Source: Anaeroglomus sp964550565 (GTDB lineage: Bacteria > Planctomycetota > Phycisphaerae > Sedimentisphaerales > Anaerohalosphaeraceae). From it: DNA of 48,310 bases. The stretch's first letter is position 1, and every line of letters begins with the position of its first letter. The position numbers and the translations under genes were made by a program. The stretch lies in the NCBI GenBank assembly GCA_964550565.1, contig CAZKAI010000018.1, positions 1-48,310 on the forward strand, in the 5' to 3' direction. The notes below the pieces were generated by a model. The model saw only the letters and a list, made by a program, of their open reading frames with translations. It was not told the origin of the DNA and searched no databases. This document shows, one piece after another, positions 40,027 through 48,157 of this stretch.

Positions 40027-41397
40027 ATGAAGAAACGAAACGGCTCGTTTTCCGACCCAGGTTCAAGAGTATCACGACGCAGTTTTCTTGGAGGCTTGTC
40101 GGCGGGGGCCGCTTCGTTTCTTTTTATTCCTTCTTCCGTATTTGGTGAGGAAGGAAAACCCTCGGCCAATGACCGACTCAACGTTGCCGGCGTGGGCATC
40201 GGGGGTATGGGGCAAAATAACGTTAATGCGGTAGCCGGCACCGAAAACATCGTGGCTTTGTGCGATGTGGACAGCGGTTATGCAGGGCCTGTTTTCAAAA
40301 GATACCCCAAGGCAAAGGTCTTTGCGGATTACCGCAAGATGCTCGATGACATGGGCAAAGACATTGATGCGGTCATGATTGGAACCCCGGATCATACCCA
40401 TGCCGTCATTGCCATGGAATGCATGAAACGGGGCAAGCATGTTTATGTGCAGAAGCCCCTGACGCGGACGGTGGATGAAGCCCGACTTCTGACCGAGGCC
40501 GCCCGCAAATATAAAGTGGCCACGCAAATGGGTATCCAGGGCCATAGTACCGAAGAAGTTCGCCTGACGTGTGAATGGATATGGTCCGGGGCTATCGGCA
40601 AAGTTACCGAAGTTCATATCTGGACCAACCGTCCCGTCTGGCCGCAGGGGATTGGCCGGCCTGCAGAAACTCCTAACGTTCCCGGCTCATTAAATTGGGA
40701 TTTATGGATTGGTCCGGCGCCCATGCGTCCGTATCATCCCATCTACCACCCCTTTAAATGGCGCGGCTGGCGGGATTTCGGAACCGGCGCGCTCGGGGAT
40801 ATCGGCTGTCACTCGTTTGACCGGGTCTTCTGGGCCCTGAAGCTCAACTATCCGACTTCGGTTCAGGGCAGCTATGCCAATCCTCCTCTGGACTGGCAGC
40901 GGCAGGATATTGTCGAGACATTCCCCACCGGGTCGCGGATCGTGTATGAATTTCCTGCCCGCGAGGATATGCCTCCGGTCAAAATCACCTGGTACGACGG
41001 CGGTTTAATGCCGGATGTGCCGCCGGAGATGGAAGAAGGGCGGAAGTTAAGCCCGGAAGGCGGCATGATTTTTGTCGGCGAAAAAGGCAAACTTCTCAAT
41101 GGTACGCAATTGCTGCCGTACAGTCTGATGAAAGATGTCAAGAGGCCCGAAAAGACGCTGCCGCGAATTGCGACTTCGCATGAAATGAATTGGGTGAATG
41201 CCTGTAAAACAGGCGAAAAAGCCTGCGCCGATTTTGACTTCTCCGGCCCCCTGACAGAAATGGTGCTGATGGGCAATTTGTCCCTGTACTATCCGGGCCA
41301 GAAAATCCGCTGGGATGGCCAGGCCATGCAGGCAACCAATCTGCCCGAAGCAAATCAATATGTAAAACATCTTTACCGCGAAGGCTGGTCGTTGTAA
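40027..41397 (+). CDS. Tat-exported Gfo/Idh/MocA oxidoreductase D, QKP variant (paralogue of C)
   Basis: The 456-residue protein carries the Tat signal SRRSFLGGL (Arg17-Arg18), AGVGIGGMGQNN, the QKP variant (Gln142-Pro144 in VYVQKPLTR) and the same blocks as the preceding gene: ENIVALCDVD, PDHTHAVIAMECMKRGK, TNRPVWPQG, DFGTGALGDIGCH, SHEMNWVNACK, and the end YREGWSL. It is clearly a tandem duplicate of oxidoreductase C, with differences concentrated in the middle (the loop after VQGSYAN), which may set substrate choice. No strong ribosome-binding site is visible before the ATG, which fits translation coupled to the gene 46 bp upstream. Confidence 0.9.
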   Translation: MKKRNGSFSDPGSRVSRRSFLGGLSAGAASFLFIPSSVFGEEGKPSANDRLNVAGVGIGGMGQNNVNAVAGTENIVALCDVDSGYAGPVFKRYPKAKVFADYRKMLDDMGKDIDAVMIGTPDHTHAVIAMECMKRGKHVYVQKPLTRTVDEARLLTEAARKYKVATQMGIQGHSTEEVRLTCEWIWSGAIGKVTEVHIWTNRPVWPQGIGRPAETPNVPGSLNWDLWIGPAPMRPYHPIYHPFKWRGWRDFGTGALGDIGCHSFDRVFWALKLNYPTSVQGSYANPPLDWQRQDIVETFPTGSRIVYEFPAREDMPPVKITWYDGGLMPDVPPEMEEGRKLSPEGGMIFVGEKGKLLNGTQLLPYSLMKDVKRPEKTLPRIATSHEMNWVNACKTGEKACADFDFSGPLTEMVLMGNLSLYYPGQKIRWDGQAMQATNLPEANQYVKHLYREGWSL

Positions 41398-41451
41398 AAT
41401 CAGGCTGAAAATACAGTTTTATTCAGATATCAAACATAGAAAGGTTGGGAT

Positions 41452-42870
41452 ATGAATACGATGAAAAAAGTGGCATTATTTGTTTTATTAGGTATTTTGG
41501 GAGTAACGGTGATGGCCGAAGATTTGAAGTCTCATCCAAAGACCGATGCATACCAGAACTGGCGTATCGGCACCCAGGCCTGGACTTTCCGGCTGTTTAC
41601 CTTCTATGAAGCTATCGAAAAAACACGGGCTTTGGGTCTGGGCTGGATTGAAGCCTTCCCCGGTCAGAGCCTGTCGCCTGAAAATAAAGATATCAAGATG
41701 GATGTTTCCATGCCTGCCGAATTCCGCAAGCAGGTCAAGGAAAAACTGGCCAAAGAAGGTGTGACCCTGGTCAACTTCGGCGTCGTTGGGCTGGGAAATA
41801 ATGAAGCTGAAGCCAGAAAAGTATTTGAATTTGCCAAAGATATGGGAGTCGAAACCATCGTTTCCGAGCCCTCGCTTGAACAGATGGAAATACTGGACAA
41901 ACTGTGTCAGGAATTCCAGATTGGTCTGGCCATTCATAATCACCCCAAGCCCTCCCGCTATTGGAATCCCGAAACCGTATTACAGGCTTGCGAAGGCCGC
42001 AGTAAATGGATTGGTGCCTGCACGGATGTCGGACACTGGGTCCGTTCCGGCCTGGATCCAGTCGAATGTCTCAAGCAGCTCAATGGCCGCCTTCGTTCCA
42101 TCCACATCAAGGAAATCGGTAACGGCGAAGATATTGTCTGGGGTACCGGGGAAGCTCGCATGAAAGGCATTCTTGAGGAATTGCACCGGCAGGGATACAA
42201 GGGAACTTTCTCCATTGAATATGAAACCGCATGGGAAAACAACTCGCCTTTTATCTATCAGAGCCTGCTGTATTTCAACAAAGTTGCTTCTGAACTGAAA
42301 CCGACCGGCTGGAAGCCGCTGTTTGCCGAAGATTTGTCCAACGCAGATTTCGAAGCCGGCGGCTGGACTTCGCAGCAGGGCGTTCTGGAACTCAAGGCCG
42401 GCAGCAAGGATATCTGGACCAAGGCCAAATACAGTGATTTCGTGGTCGATATGGAATTCAAGCTGGAATCCAAGACCAACAGCGGCGTGTTTGTCCGCGC
42501 CGGTGACCACAACTGGCTGCCCTGGGTGGAAGTTCAGGTTGCCGACAATGCCGGTGAAGCCGTTTCCAAGCATGTTTGCGGGGGCATTTATGACATCCTC
42601 GAGCCGACCCGCAATGCCGTTCTGCCGGCTGGACAATGGAATCGTCTGACCATTCAGGCCAAAGGCCCCATCATCCAGGTGGTCTTAAATTCTGAGCAGG
42701 TTATCAATATGAATCTTGACAAATGGACCGAAGCGCATAAAAATCCGGATGGCACGCAGAACAAGTTTGACGTGGCCTATAAAGATTTGCCCAGGACCGG
42801 TTTTATCGGTCTTCAGGACCACGGTGTGAAGGTCTGGTATCGAAATATCAAAATTAAAGAACTGAATTGA
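41452..42870 (+). CDS. exported TIM-barrel / DUF1080 (3-keto-glycoside hydrolase-like) fusion
   Basis: The 472-residue protein has a signal peptide (KKVALFVLLGILGVTVMA). Residues about 35-285 are a xylose-isomerase-like TIM barrel (WRIGTQAWTFRLFTFYE, AIHNHPKPS, CTDVGHWVRSGL, RLRSIHIKE, FSIEYETAWE), with metal-binding Glu/Asp/His positions kept. Residues about 288-472 are a DUF1080 beta-sandwich (DFVVDMEFKLESKTNSGVFVR, VEVQVAD, GIYDILEPTRNA, GFIGLQDHGVKVWYRNIKI), the fold of 3-keto-disaccharide hydrolases. Both activities are known to act on 3-keto-glycosides made by Gfo/Idh enzymes. Their fusion in one periplasmic protein between exported Gfo/Idh genes strongly suggests an oxidise-then-cleave route outside the cytoplasm. 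Confidence 0.9.
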   Translation: MNTMKKVALFVLLGILGVTVMAEDLKSHPKTDAYQNWRIGTQAWTFRLFTFYEAIEKTRALGLGWIEAFPGQSLSPENKDIKMDVSMPAEFRKQVKEKLAKEGVTLVNFGVVGLGNNEAEARKVFEFAKDMGVETIVSEPSLEQMEILDKLCQEFQIGLAIHNHPKPSRYWNPETVLQACEGRSKWIGACTDVGHWVRSGLDPVECLKQLNGRLRSIHIKEIGNGEDIVWGTGEARMKGILEELHRQGYKGTFSIEYETAWENNSPFIYQSLLYFNKVASELKPTGWKPLFAEDLSNADFEAGGWTSQQGVLELKAGSKDIWTKAKYSDFVVDMEFKLESKTNSGVFVRAGDHNWLPWVEVQVADNAGEAVSKHVCGGIYDILEPTRNAVLPAGQWNRLTIQAKGPIIQVVLNSEQVINMNLDKWTEAHKNPDGTQNKFDVAYKDLPRTGFIGLQDHGVKVWYRNIKIKELN

Positions 42871-42889
42871 CGGAAAGGCAGATTTAACA

Positions 42890-44245
42890 ATGACGCAGAA
42901 ATTAGACCGCAGAACATTTATGAAGAGCACGGCCGCCATTGGAGCCGGACTGTTTGTTGCCGGCAGTGCCTATGGCGCTGATGATGCCAATAAAGACACG
43001 ATTAACGTTGCCTTGCTGGGAGCTGGCCCGCAGGGACAGGCCCTAATGAACGCTATTGCCAAAATGGGTAAAACCTTGAATATGCGTTTTGTGGCTGTTT
43101 GTGATATCTGGGAAAAGGGAAATCTCGCGCGCGTTTCCAAGACCCTCAATGCTTACAAAGCGTATGGTTTCAAGGGGACTCCATATGTCGATTATAAGGA
43201 AATGCTGGATAAAGAAACGGATCTGGATGCTGTGATTATCGCAACACCGGATTTCTGGCATGCTGAGCAGACCGTTGCCTGTCTGAAAAAGGGCCTCCAT
43301 GTGTATTGCGAAAAAGAGATGAGCAATACCCTTGAAGGTGCAAAACAGATGGCTCTGACCGCCAAAGAGACCGGCAAGCTGCTGCAAATCGGCCATCAGC
43401 GCCGCAGCAATCCCCGCTACCGTCACTGTTATGAAAAATACATCCAGGAAGCCAAACTGCTGGGCCGGATTACCACCATCAACGGCCAGTGGAATCGCAG
43501 CCGTCAGGCCTGTATCGACAATGTTTGTCCTCCCGGACAGGAAATCGACGAAGCCACGCTCAACAAATACGGCTTCAAGGACATGAAGCAATTTATGAAC
43601 TGGCGATGGTACAAAGGTCTGGGCGGAGGTCCTATCGTCGATTTAGGTTCTCACCAGATTGATATTTACAGTTGGTTCCTCGATGCTCAGCCGATCAGCG
43701 TGGTTGCCAGCGGCGGCACCGACTACTGGACCGATCATGAATGGTATGATAATGTGATTACCATCTATGAATACAAGACCAAAGAAGGCATTGTGCGCGC
43801 CTCCTATCAGACCACGACGACCAACAGCGCCAATGGTTATTATGAATGCTTCATGGGCGACGAAGGGACCCTGTTGATTACTGAAGCATCCGCCCGCGGC
43901 AGCATCTATCGTGAATCCTGGGTGGATGAGCAGAAATGGGAACCCTGGGTGGCCAAGGGATACATCAATAAAACCGGCGGTATTCTCGCCAAAAAAGCAG
44001 ACGAGAACGTCACCGCCGATCTGCGTGAATCCGTTCCGGCCGCGGAATACAAAATCCCGGTGACCATGAGTGTTGCGTATCATCAGCCGCATCTGGTGAA
44101 CTTTTTCGATGCCATTCGCGGCAAGGCTAAATTGAATTGCCCCGCTGAAATCGGCTACGAAACAGCCGTGACCGTGCTGAAGATCAACGAAGCCATCGAA
44201 AAAGGATGCAAGCTGGAATTCAAACCCGAAGATTTCAAGGTTTAG
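42890..44245 (+). CDS. Tat-exported Gfo/Idh/MocA oxidoreductase E, EKE variant
   Basis: The 451-residue product has the Tat signal DRRTFMKST (Arg7-Arg8), a Rossmann motif ALLGAGPQGQ, and a C-terminal domain with GGGPIVDLGSHQIDIYSWFL. The usual EKP is changed to YCEKEMSNT (Glu141-Lys142-Glu143), so the proline that shapes the cofactor loop is missing while the lysine stays. It is not a close paralogue of A-D. It follows the TIM-barrel/DUF1080 gene by 19 bp and precedes the multihaem cytochrome by 7 bp, so it is the oxidoreductase most tightly linked to the electron-transfer genes. The natural substrate is unknown. Confidence 0.9.
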   Translation: MTQKLDRRTFMKSTAAIGAGLFVAGSAYGADDANKDTINVALLGAGPQGQALMNAIAKMGKTLNMRFVAVCDIWEKGNLARVSKTLNAYKAYGFKGTPYVDYKEMLDKETDLDAVIIATPDFWHAEQTVACLKKGLHVYCEKEMSNTLEGAKQMALTAKETGKLLQIGHQRRSNPRYRHCYEKYIQEAKLLGRITTINGQWNRSRQACIDNVCPPGQEIDEATLNKYGFKDMKQFMNWRWYKGLGGGPIVDLGSHQIDIYSWFLDAQPISVVASGGTDYWTDHEWYDNVITIYEYKTKEGIVRASYQTTTTNSANGYYECFMGDEGTLLITEASARGSIYRESWVDEQKWEPWVAKGYINKTGGILAKKADENVTADLRESVPAAEYKIPVTMSVAYHQPHLVNFFDAIRGKAKLNCPAEIGYETAVTVLKINEAIEKGCKLEFKPEDFKV

Positions 44246-44252
44246 TCGGCGG

Positions 44253-46088
44253 ATGGAACGCAGGATGAAACGACGATTAGGATGTGTATTGCTGGTCATT
44301 CTGGGCAGCGGGTGGGCATGGGCCGAGGAGGCCCTGATTGGCGACAGTAACGATGGAAACCGCTACACGCCGGTCCACCTGATGCAATTGATGGATGAAT
44401 CCGGCATTGCGATACGTGCCGCGGATGCAGATGCCAGGCCGTTTTCCATGGAAAAAACGTGCGGCCAATGCCACACATTTGATGTGATTACGCATGGCTG
44501 GCATTTTCAGTTGTCCGACCCGCAGAAAAACGATGGCCGCCCGGGACAGCCTTTTGTGCTGGCCGACCCGAAAACCCGAACCGTGCTGCCCATCTCGGAA
44601 CGCAACTGGCCGGGAGTGTACAGTACCACGCAGCTTGGCATGAGCCAGTGGGATTTTATCAGCGCTTTCAGCAGCCACATACCCGGCAATCACTTCGGAA
44701 AGTTCACCGATGCTGAAGAGGATCCGCAGGTCATGCTCCGCAAGGAAATCAGCGGTACCTGGGAGGTCAACTGTCTGGCCTGCCATAATGCCGATTTCCG
44801 CCAGGATCAAAGCCTGGCGGCCCTGCAGGCGGGTCGGCAGAATTACCGCTGGATCAATACCGCGGCAACCGGAATGGCTGTTGTGAATGGAACCGCCTCG
44901 GCGTTGTCGGACTTTTTCGATCCGACCGTCGATAAGGGAATCACCGTCGCCTACAACCCCTCGATTTTCGATAAAGACGAGAAGGTCTTTATAAATATTA
45001 CCAGCAATGTCTCCAATGAACGGTGTTATTTCTGCCATTCCGTGCAGGATATGTCCATGTCCGAACACTCGGAATGGACTCGCGATGAAGACGTTCACCT
45101 GCATTCAGGCCTGAAATGTACCGATTGTCACCGGCATGGCACTGACCACCAGATTGCCCGCGGCTACGAAACGGACAATCCGGATATGGCCGGTCTGACC
45201 TGTGAAGGCTGCCACCTGGGCCCCAAAGGGCAGGAAACCGCAGCAGGACGGCTGGGTTCCCCGACCCCCAACCATGCGGGTATCCCGACCATTCATTTTG
45301 AAAAATTGACCTGCACCGCCTGTCATAGCGGACCAGCCCCTCAGGAAACCGCCGGGCAGGTGCGTACTGCCGGTATTCACAAGCTGGGCCTGCACGGCAA
45401 GCACAAAGTTGATATGAAGCTGCCGCATGTCTATGAGCCGGTGCTGATGAAAGGCCAGGGCGGCAAAATCGGTCCTTATCGCCTGATTTGGCCGGCGTTT
45501 TGGGCGGCACTGGATAACAACGAAGTCAAACCGCTGTTGCCCCGCGATGTGTCCGATGCGGTCAGCTCTGCTGTCCAGGGCAACGAGCCTAAAGAAAACG
45601 ACTGGATGACGCTGTCGGAAGAACAGATTGCTGTCATATTAACCGCATTACAGTCCGACGAGCGAAAAACACCCGTGTATATCTGTTCGGGCAAGATGTA
45701 TAAACTTGGCGAAGACGGCAAGCTGTTGACCGAATCGCATACTGCGGCCGCTCCGTACGCCTGGCCGCTGGCTCACGATGTGCGTCCCAAGGATCAGTCT
45801 CTGGGAGCCAAAACCTGTGCCGATTGCCATACGACTGATTCGCCGTTCTTCTTTGCCAAACTGCCCGTGGATGGTCCGGTACCTGCGGGTCTGGAGCCGG
45901 TGGAAATGGTCAGCCTGCAGGGCGTCAGCAGGATGTATGTCTGGGCGTTTAATTTCTCGTTTGTATTCCGTCCGTGGCTGAAGGTTGTGACCTGGTCGGC
46001 CTGCGGCTTGATCGCTCTGGTCTTGCTGCTGTACGGGCTGAAGGCATTATCTGCGATAACCCGCGTCTGTGTGGAGGATAAGGCTTAA
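44253..46088 (+). CDS. membrane-anchored heptahaem cytochrome c
   Basis: The 611-residue protein has a signal peptide (RRLGCVLLVILGSGWAWA) and seven CXXCH haem-c sites: CGQCH (Cys70), CLACH (174), CYFCH (258), CTDCH (289), CEGCH (317), CTACH (354) and CADCH (522). A hydrophobic segment at about residues 577-598 anchors the C-terminus, placing the haems in the periplasm. I do not recognise a named enzyme; there is no obvious catalytic-haem variant, so electron transfer is the likeliest role. It starts 7 bp after oxidoreductase E and ends one base before a haem-b-like membrane protein, so the three genes form a tight unit. ATG 44265 is an alternative start. Confidence 0.88.
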   Translation: MERRMKRRLGCVLLVILGSGWAWAEEALIGDSNDGNRYTPVHLMQLMDESGIAIRAADADARPFSMEKTCGQCHTFDVITHGWHFQLSDPQKNDGRPGQPFVLADPKTRTVLPISERNWPGVYSTTQLGMSQWDFISAFSSHIPGNHFGKFTDAEEDPQVMLRKEISGTWEVNCLACHNADFRQDQSLAALQAGRQNYRWINTAATGMAVVNGTASALSDFFDPTVDKGITVAYNPSIFDKDEKVFINITSNVSNERCYFCHSVQDMSMSEHSEWTRDEDVHLHSGLKCTDCHRHGTDHQIARGYETDNPDMAGLTCEGCHLGPKGQETAAGRLGSPTPNHAGIPTIHFEKLTCTACHSGPAPQETAGQVRTAGIHKLGLHGKHKVDMKLPHVYEPVLMKGQGGKIGPYRLIWPAFWAALDNNEVKPLLPRDVSDAVSSAVQGNEPKENDWMTLSEEQIAVILTALQSDERKTPVYICSGKMYKLGEDGKLLTESHTAAAPYAWPLAHDVRPKDQSLGAKTCADCHTTDSPFFFAKLPVDGPVPAGLEPVEMVSLQGVSRMYVWAFNFSFVFRPWLKVVTWSACGLIALVLLLYGLKALSAITRVCVEDKA

Positions 46089-46089
46089 T

Positions 46090-46710
46090 ATGTTTCAATG
46101 GATTTCCATTTTTGGACTCGGTGCTGTGATCGGGCTGGTTCTGCTTCACGCACTGATTTTCCCCTGCGGCAGCGGACCTCGATTATCGGCGATGGGGCTT
46201 ATTCGCCGCGGTGTGCATCTGTTCACGATGCTCTTTCTCGAACAGCAATTGACATGGATCGGGCGCATCCGCAAACTCGTGTATCTGCTGGCCATGCTGG
46301 CGGTGCTGGTGCTGATTCTGACCGGCTTTGGCCCGGTAGTCTTCGGCTCGCGTATTGCCGGCTGGCTGCTCATGATTCACGCCACTTTCGCCGGCGTATT
46401 TGTGTTCTGCATGGCGTTTCTGGCAGTCACCTGGGCCAATGCCTTTATCTGCAAGGCCGGGTCGCATACTGCCGGTTGCGGATGTTCAGCGGAAGCCTGT
46501 CTTCGCAGGGCCGGCTTCTGGATGCTGCTGCTGCTGACGCTGCCCATCAGCCTGACGATGGTGCTGAGCATGTATCCGATCTTCGGTACCCATGGCCAGG
46601 ACATGCTGCTGTGGATTCATCGTTACTGTACGCTGTGCTTTGTCATGGTGGCAATCGCGCAGACGTATCTGGCGATTCGTGCAAAAGTGATTCGTGATTG
46701 TCGAGCGTAA
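46090..46710 (+). CDS. cytochrome b-like membrane protein
   Basis: The 206-residue product has about five hydrophobic segments. His43, His97 and His177 lie in or beside them (RGVHLFTML, LMIHATFAG, LWIHRYCTL) and could ligate haem b, as in small quinone-interacting cytochromes. A cysteine-rich loop (CKAGSHTAGCGCSAEAC, residues 121-137) is unusual. The ATG lies one base after the cytochrome c stop codon, so translation is coupled. I infer that it passes electrons between the multihaem cytochrome and the quinone pool. No database family is recognised with certainty, so the haem-b assignment rests on the histidine pattern and gene context. Confidence 0.7.
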   Translation: MFQWISIFGLGAVIGLVLLHALIFPCGSGPRLSAMGLIRRGVHLFTMLFLEQQLTWIGRIRKLVYLLAMLAVLVLILTGFGPVVFGSRIAGWLLMIHATFAGVFVFCMAFLAVTWANAFICKAGSHTAGCGCSAEACLRRAGFWMLLLLTLPISLTMVLSMYPIFGTHGQDMLLWIHRYCTLCFVMVAIAQTYLAIRAKVIRDCRA

Positions 46711-46729
46711 AGCAGAGAATCGCTCTGCT
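46711..46729 (+). other. short hairpin after the cytochrome b-like gene
   Basis: A perfect 7-bp stem AGCAGAG (46711-46717) / CTCTGCT (46723-46729) with loop AATCG begins immediately after the stop codon. The T run needed for a classical terminator is missing, so it may protect the 3' end of the message or weakly reduce read-through into the permease gene. Confidence 0.45.
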
Positions 46730-46779
46730 GGAATAAATAACAATTAATTTTAGAATGGCCCAATCAGGAGGACCAGGCT

Positions 46780-48147
46780 ATGGCAAATGAAATGTTACCG
46801 AATTATCTCAGTGCAGCCAAAGCAAACCCGATGGACAAACGTGCACCGTGGTACAAGAATACCGCTCCGTCGTATGCCGGTATTTTTCTTTCTGTTCCAT
46901 TTATGGCGGGTATGGCTGGAGCCTTGCAATATGGCAGTGTATGGGCCGGATTTGTGGGGTTGCTGATTGGTGCGCTATTTTGTTTTGCACTGTATTATGC
47001 TCCTGCCATGCTGGGCCTGCGTACCGGCCTGCCGCTGTATGTGGTAGGATCTTCCACCTTTGGCACGCAGGGCGGCATCATCATGCCGGGGATCCTCATG
47101 GGAATCCTTCAGATTGGCTGGCATGCGGTATTTACCTTTTCTGCCGCCTCGTTTTTCATGCAGGCCATAGGTAAAGACGGCAGCGGCGGAACCGCGTTTT
47201 TCTGGATTGTTTGTGCGATCTGGGGATTGGCTTTTGCGTTTGTGGGGGCTGTTGGTATCAGTTGGCTTGGATGGTTATCCAGTTGGATTCCCATTTTCCC
47301 CTTGGTTGTGATTATTATCGCCGGGTTGTCCAATATGAGTGGTATCTCCAATTTTAAGGGAGCCGAAGGAATTGCCGGTTCGCTGGGTCTCATTCCAGTA
47401 TTGGGACTTGGAGCATTTGCGGCATTGCAGGCAACCGCCGGATTCTTCGCAACCGCGGGTGCGGCCGGTGCGGATTTTGCCACCAACAGCCGGGATTCAA
47501 AAGATGTTGTGCTGGGAGGTTTTGTGGGCATCACCATCGCCGCCCTGGTTGCTGGAACATTTGCGTTATTGACAATTGCCGGAGCGATGGGAAATGATCC
47601 GACGCTGGCGGTTAAAACCGGGATGGCCACTGGAAAAGTCGATGTATTCGCTGCTTTCATCGGCTCTATTGGCACGATTGGCGGATTGTCAAAAATTATG
47701 TACTGGGTTTTTGTTGCCGCATGTATCTGTCCGACAGGTTTCTGTGCATTCCTTGCTGCGAATTCCTTTTCGACGATGTTCCCCAAACTCCCGCGCGTCG
47801 GGATGACGTTGGCTGCCGGAGTCGTTGGAGTGGTTCTGGCTGCGACGGGTATTGCCAATAACCTGGTGGGCTTTTTCCTGCTGATCGGCGCGTCTTTCGG
47901 CCCGATCATTGGGGCTATGACGGCCGATTATATCCGTCAGGGCGGCTGGAGCGGTCCTCGTAAAGGCATTAATTGGGCCGGTTATATTGCCTGGGCAGTG
48001 GGCTTTATCGTTGGAATTCTTGGAATGCTGCCGGGTATCGGTTTTTCGTATGGCCTTGAAACATTAATGTCCTTTATTGTGGGATTTGCAGTGTATCTCG
48101 TTGCCGCTGAGATGGGTTTTGAACCTGAAACAGTAAAATTAAATTAA
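46780..48147 (+). CDS. NCS1-like (cytosine/purine-type) permease 2
   Basis: The 455-residue polytopic protein shows about 12 hydrophobic segments and NCS1 features: DKRAPWYKNTAPSYAGIFLS at the start, GLRTGLPLYVVGSSTFGTQGG, and late blocks FFLLIGASFGPIIGAMTADYI and WSGPRKGINWAGYIAW typical of cytosine permeases. AGGAGG is eight to nine bases before the ATG. It lies at the end of a long sugar-oxidation gene array with no nucleobase-degradation gene in sight, so a sugar-derived or keto-sugar substrate should be considered. It is only distantly similar to the permease at 9996, from which it differs in most motifs. Confidence 0.85.
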   Translation: MANEMLPNYLSAAKANPMDKRAPWYKNTAPSYAGIFLSVPFMAGMAGALQYGSVWAGFVGLLIGALFCFALYYAPAMLGLRTGLPLYVVGSSTFGTQGGIIMPGILMGILQIGWHAVFTFSAASFFMQAIGKDGSGGTAFFWIVCAIWGLAFAFVGAVGISWLGWLSSWIPIFPLVVIIIAGLSNMSGISNFKGAEGIAGSLGLIPVLGLGAFAALQATAGFFATAGAAGADFATNSRDSKDVVLGGFVGITIAALVAGTFALLTIAGAMGNDPTLAVKTGMATGKVDVFAAFIGSIGTIGGLSKIMYWVFVAACICPTGFCAFLAANSFSTMFPKLPRVGMTLAAGVVGVVLAATGIANNLVGFFLLIGASFGPIIGAMTADYIRQGGWSGPRKGINWAGYIAWAVGFIVGILGMLPGIGFSYGLETLMSFIVGFAVYLVAAEMGFEPETVKLN

Positions 48148-48157
48148 ACAGTATTGA

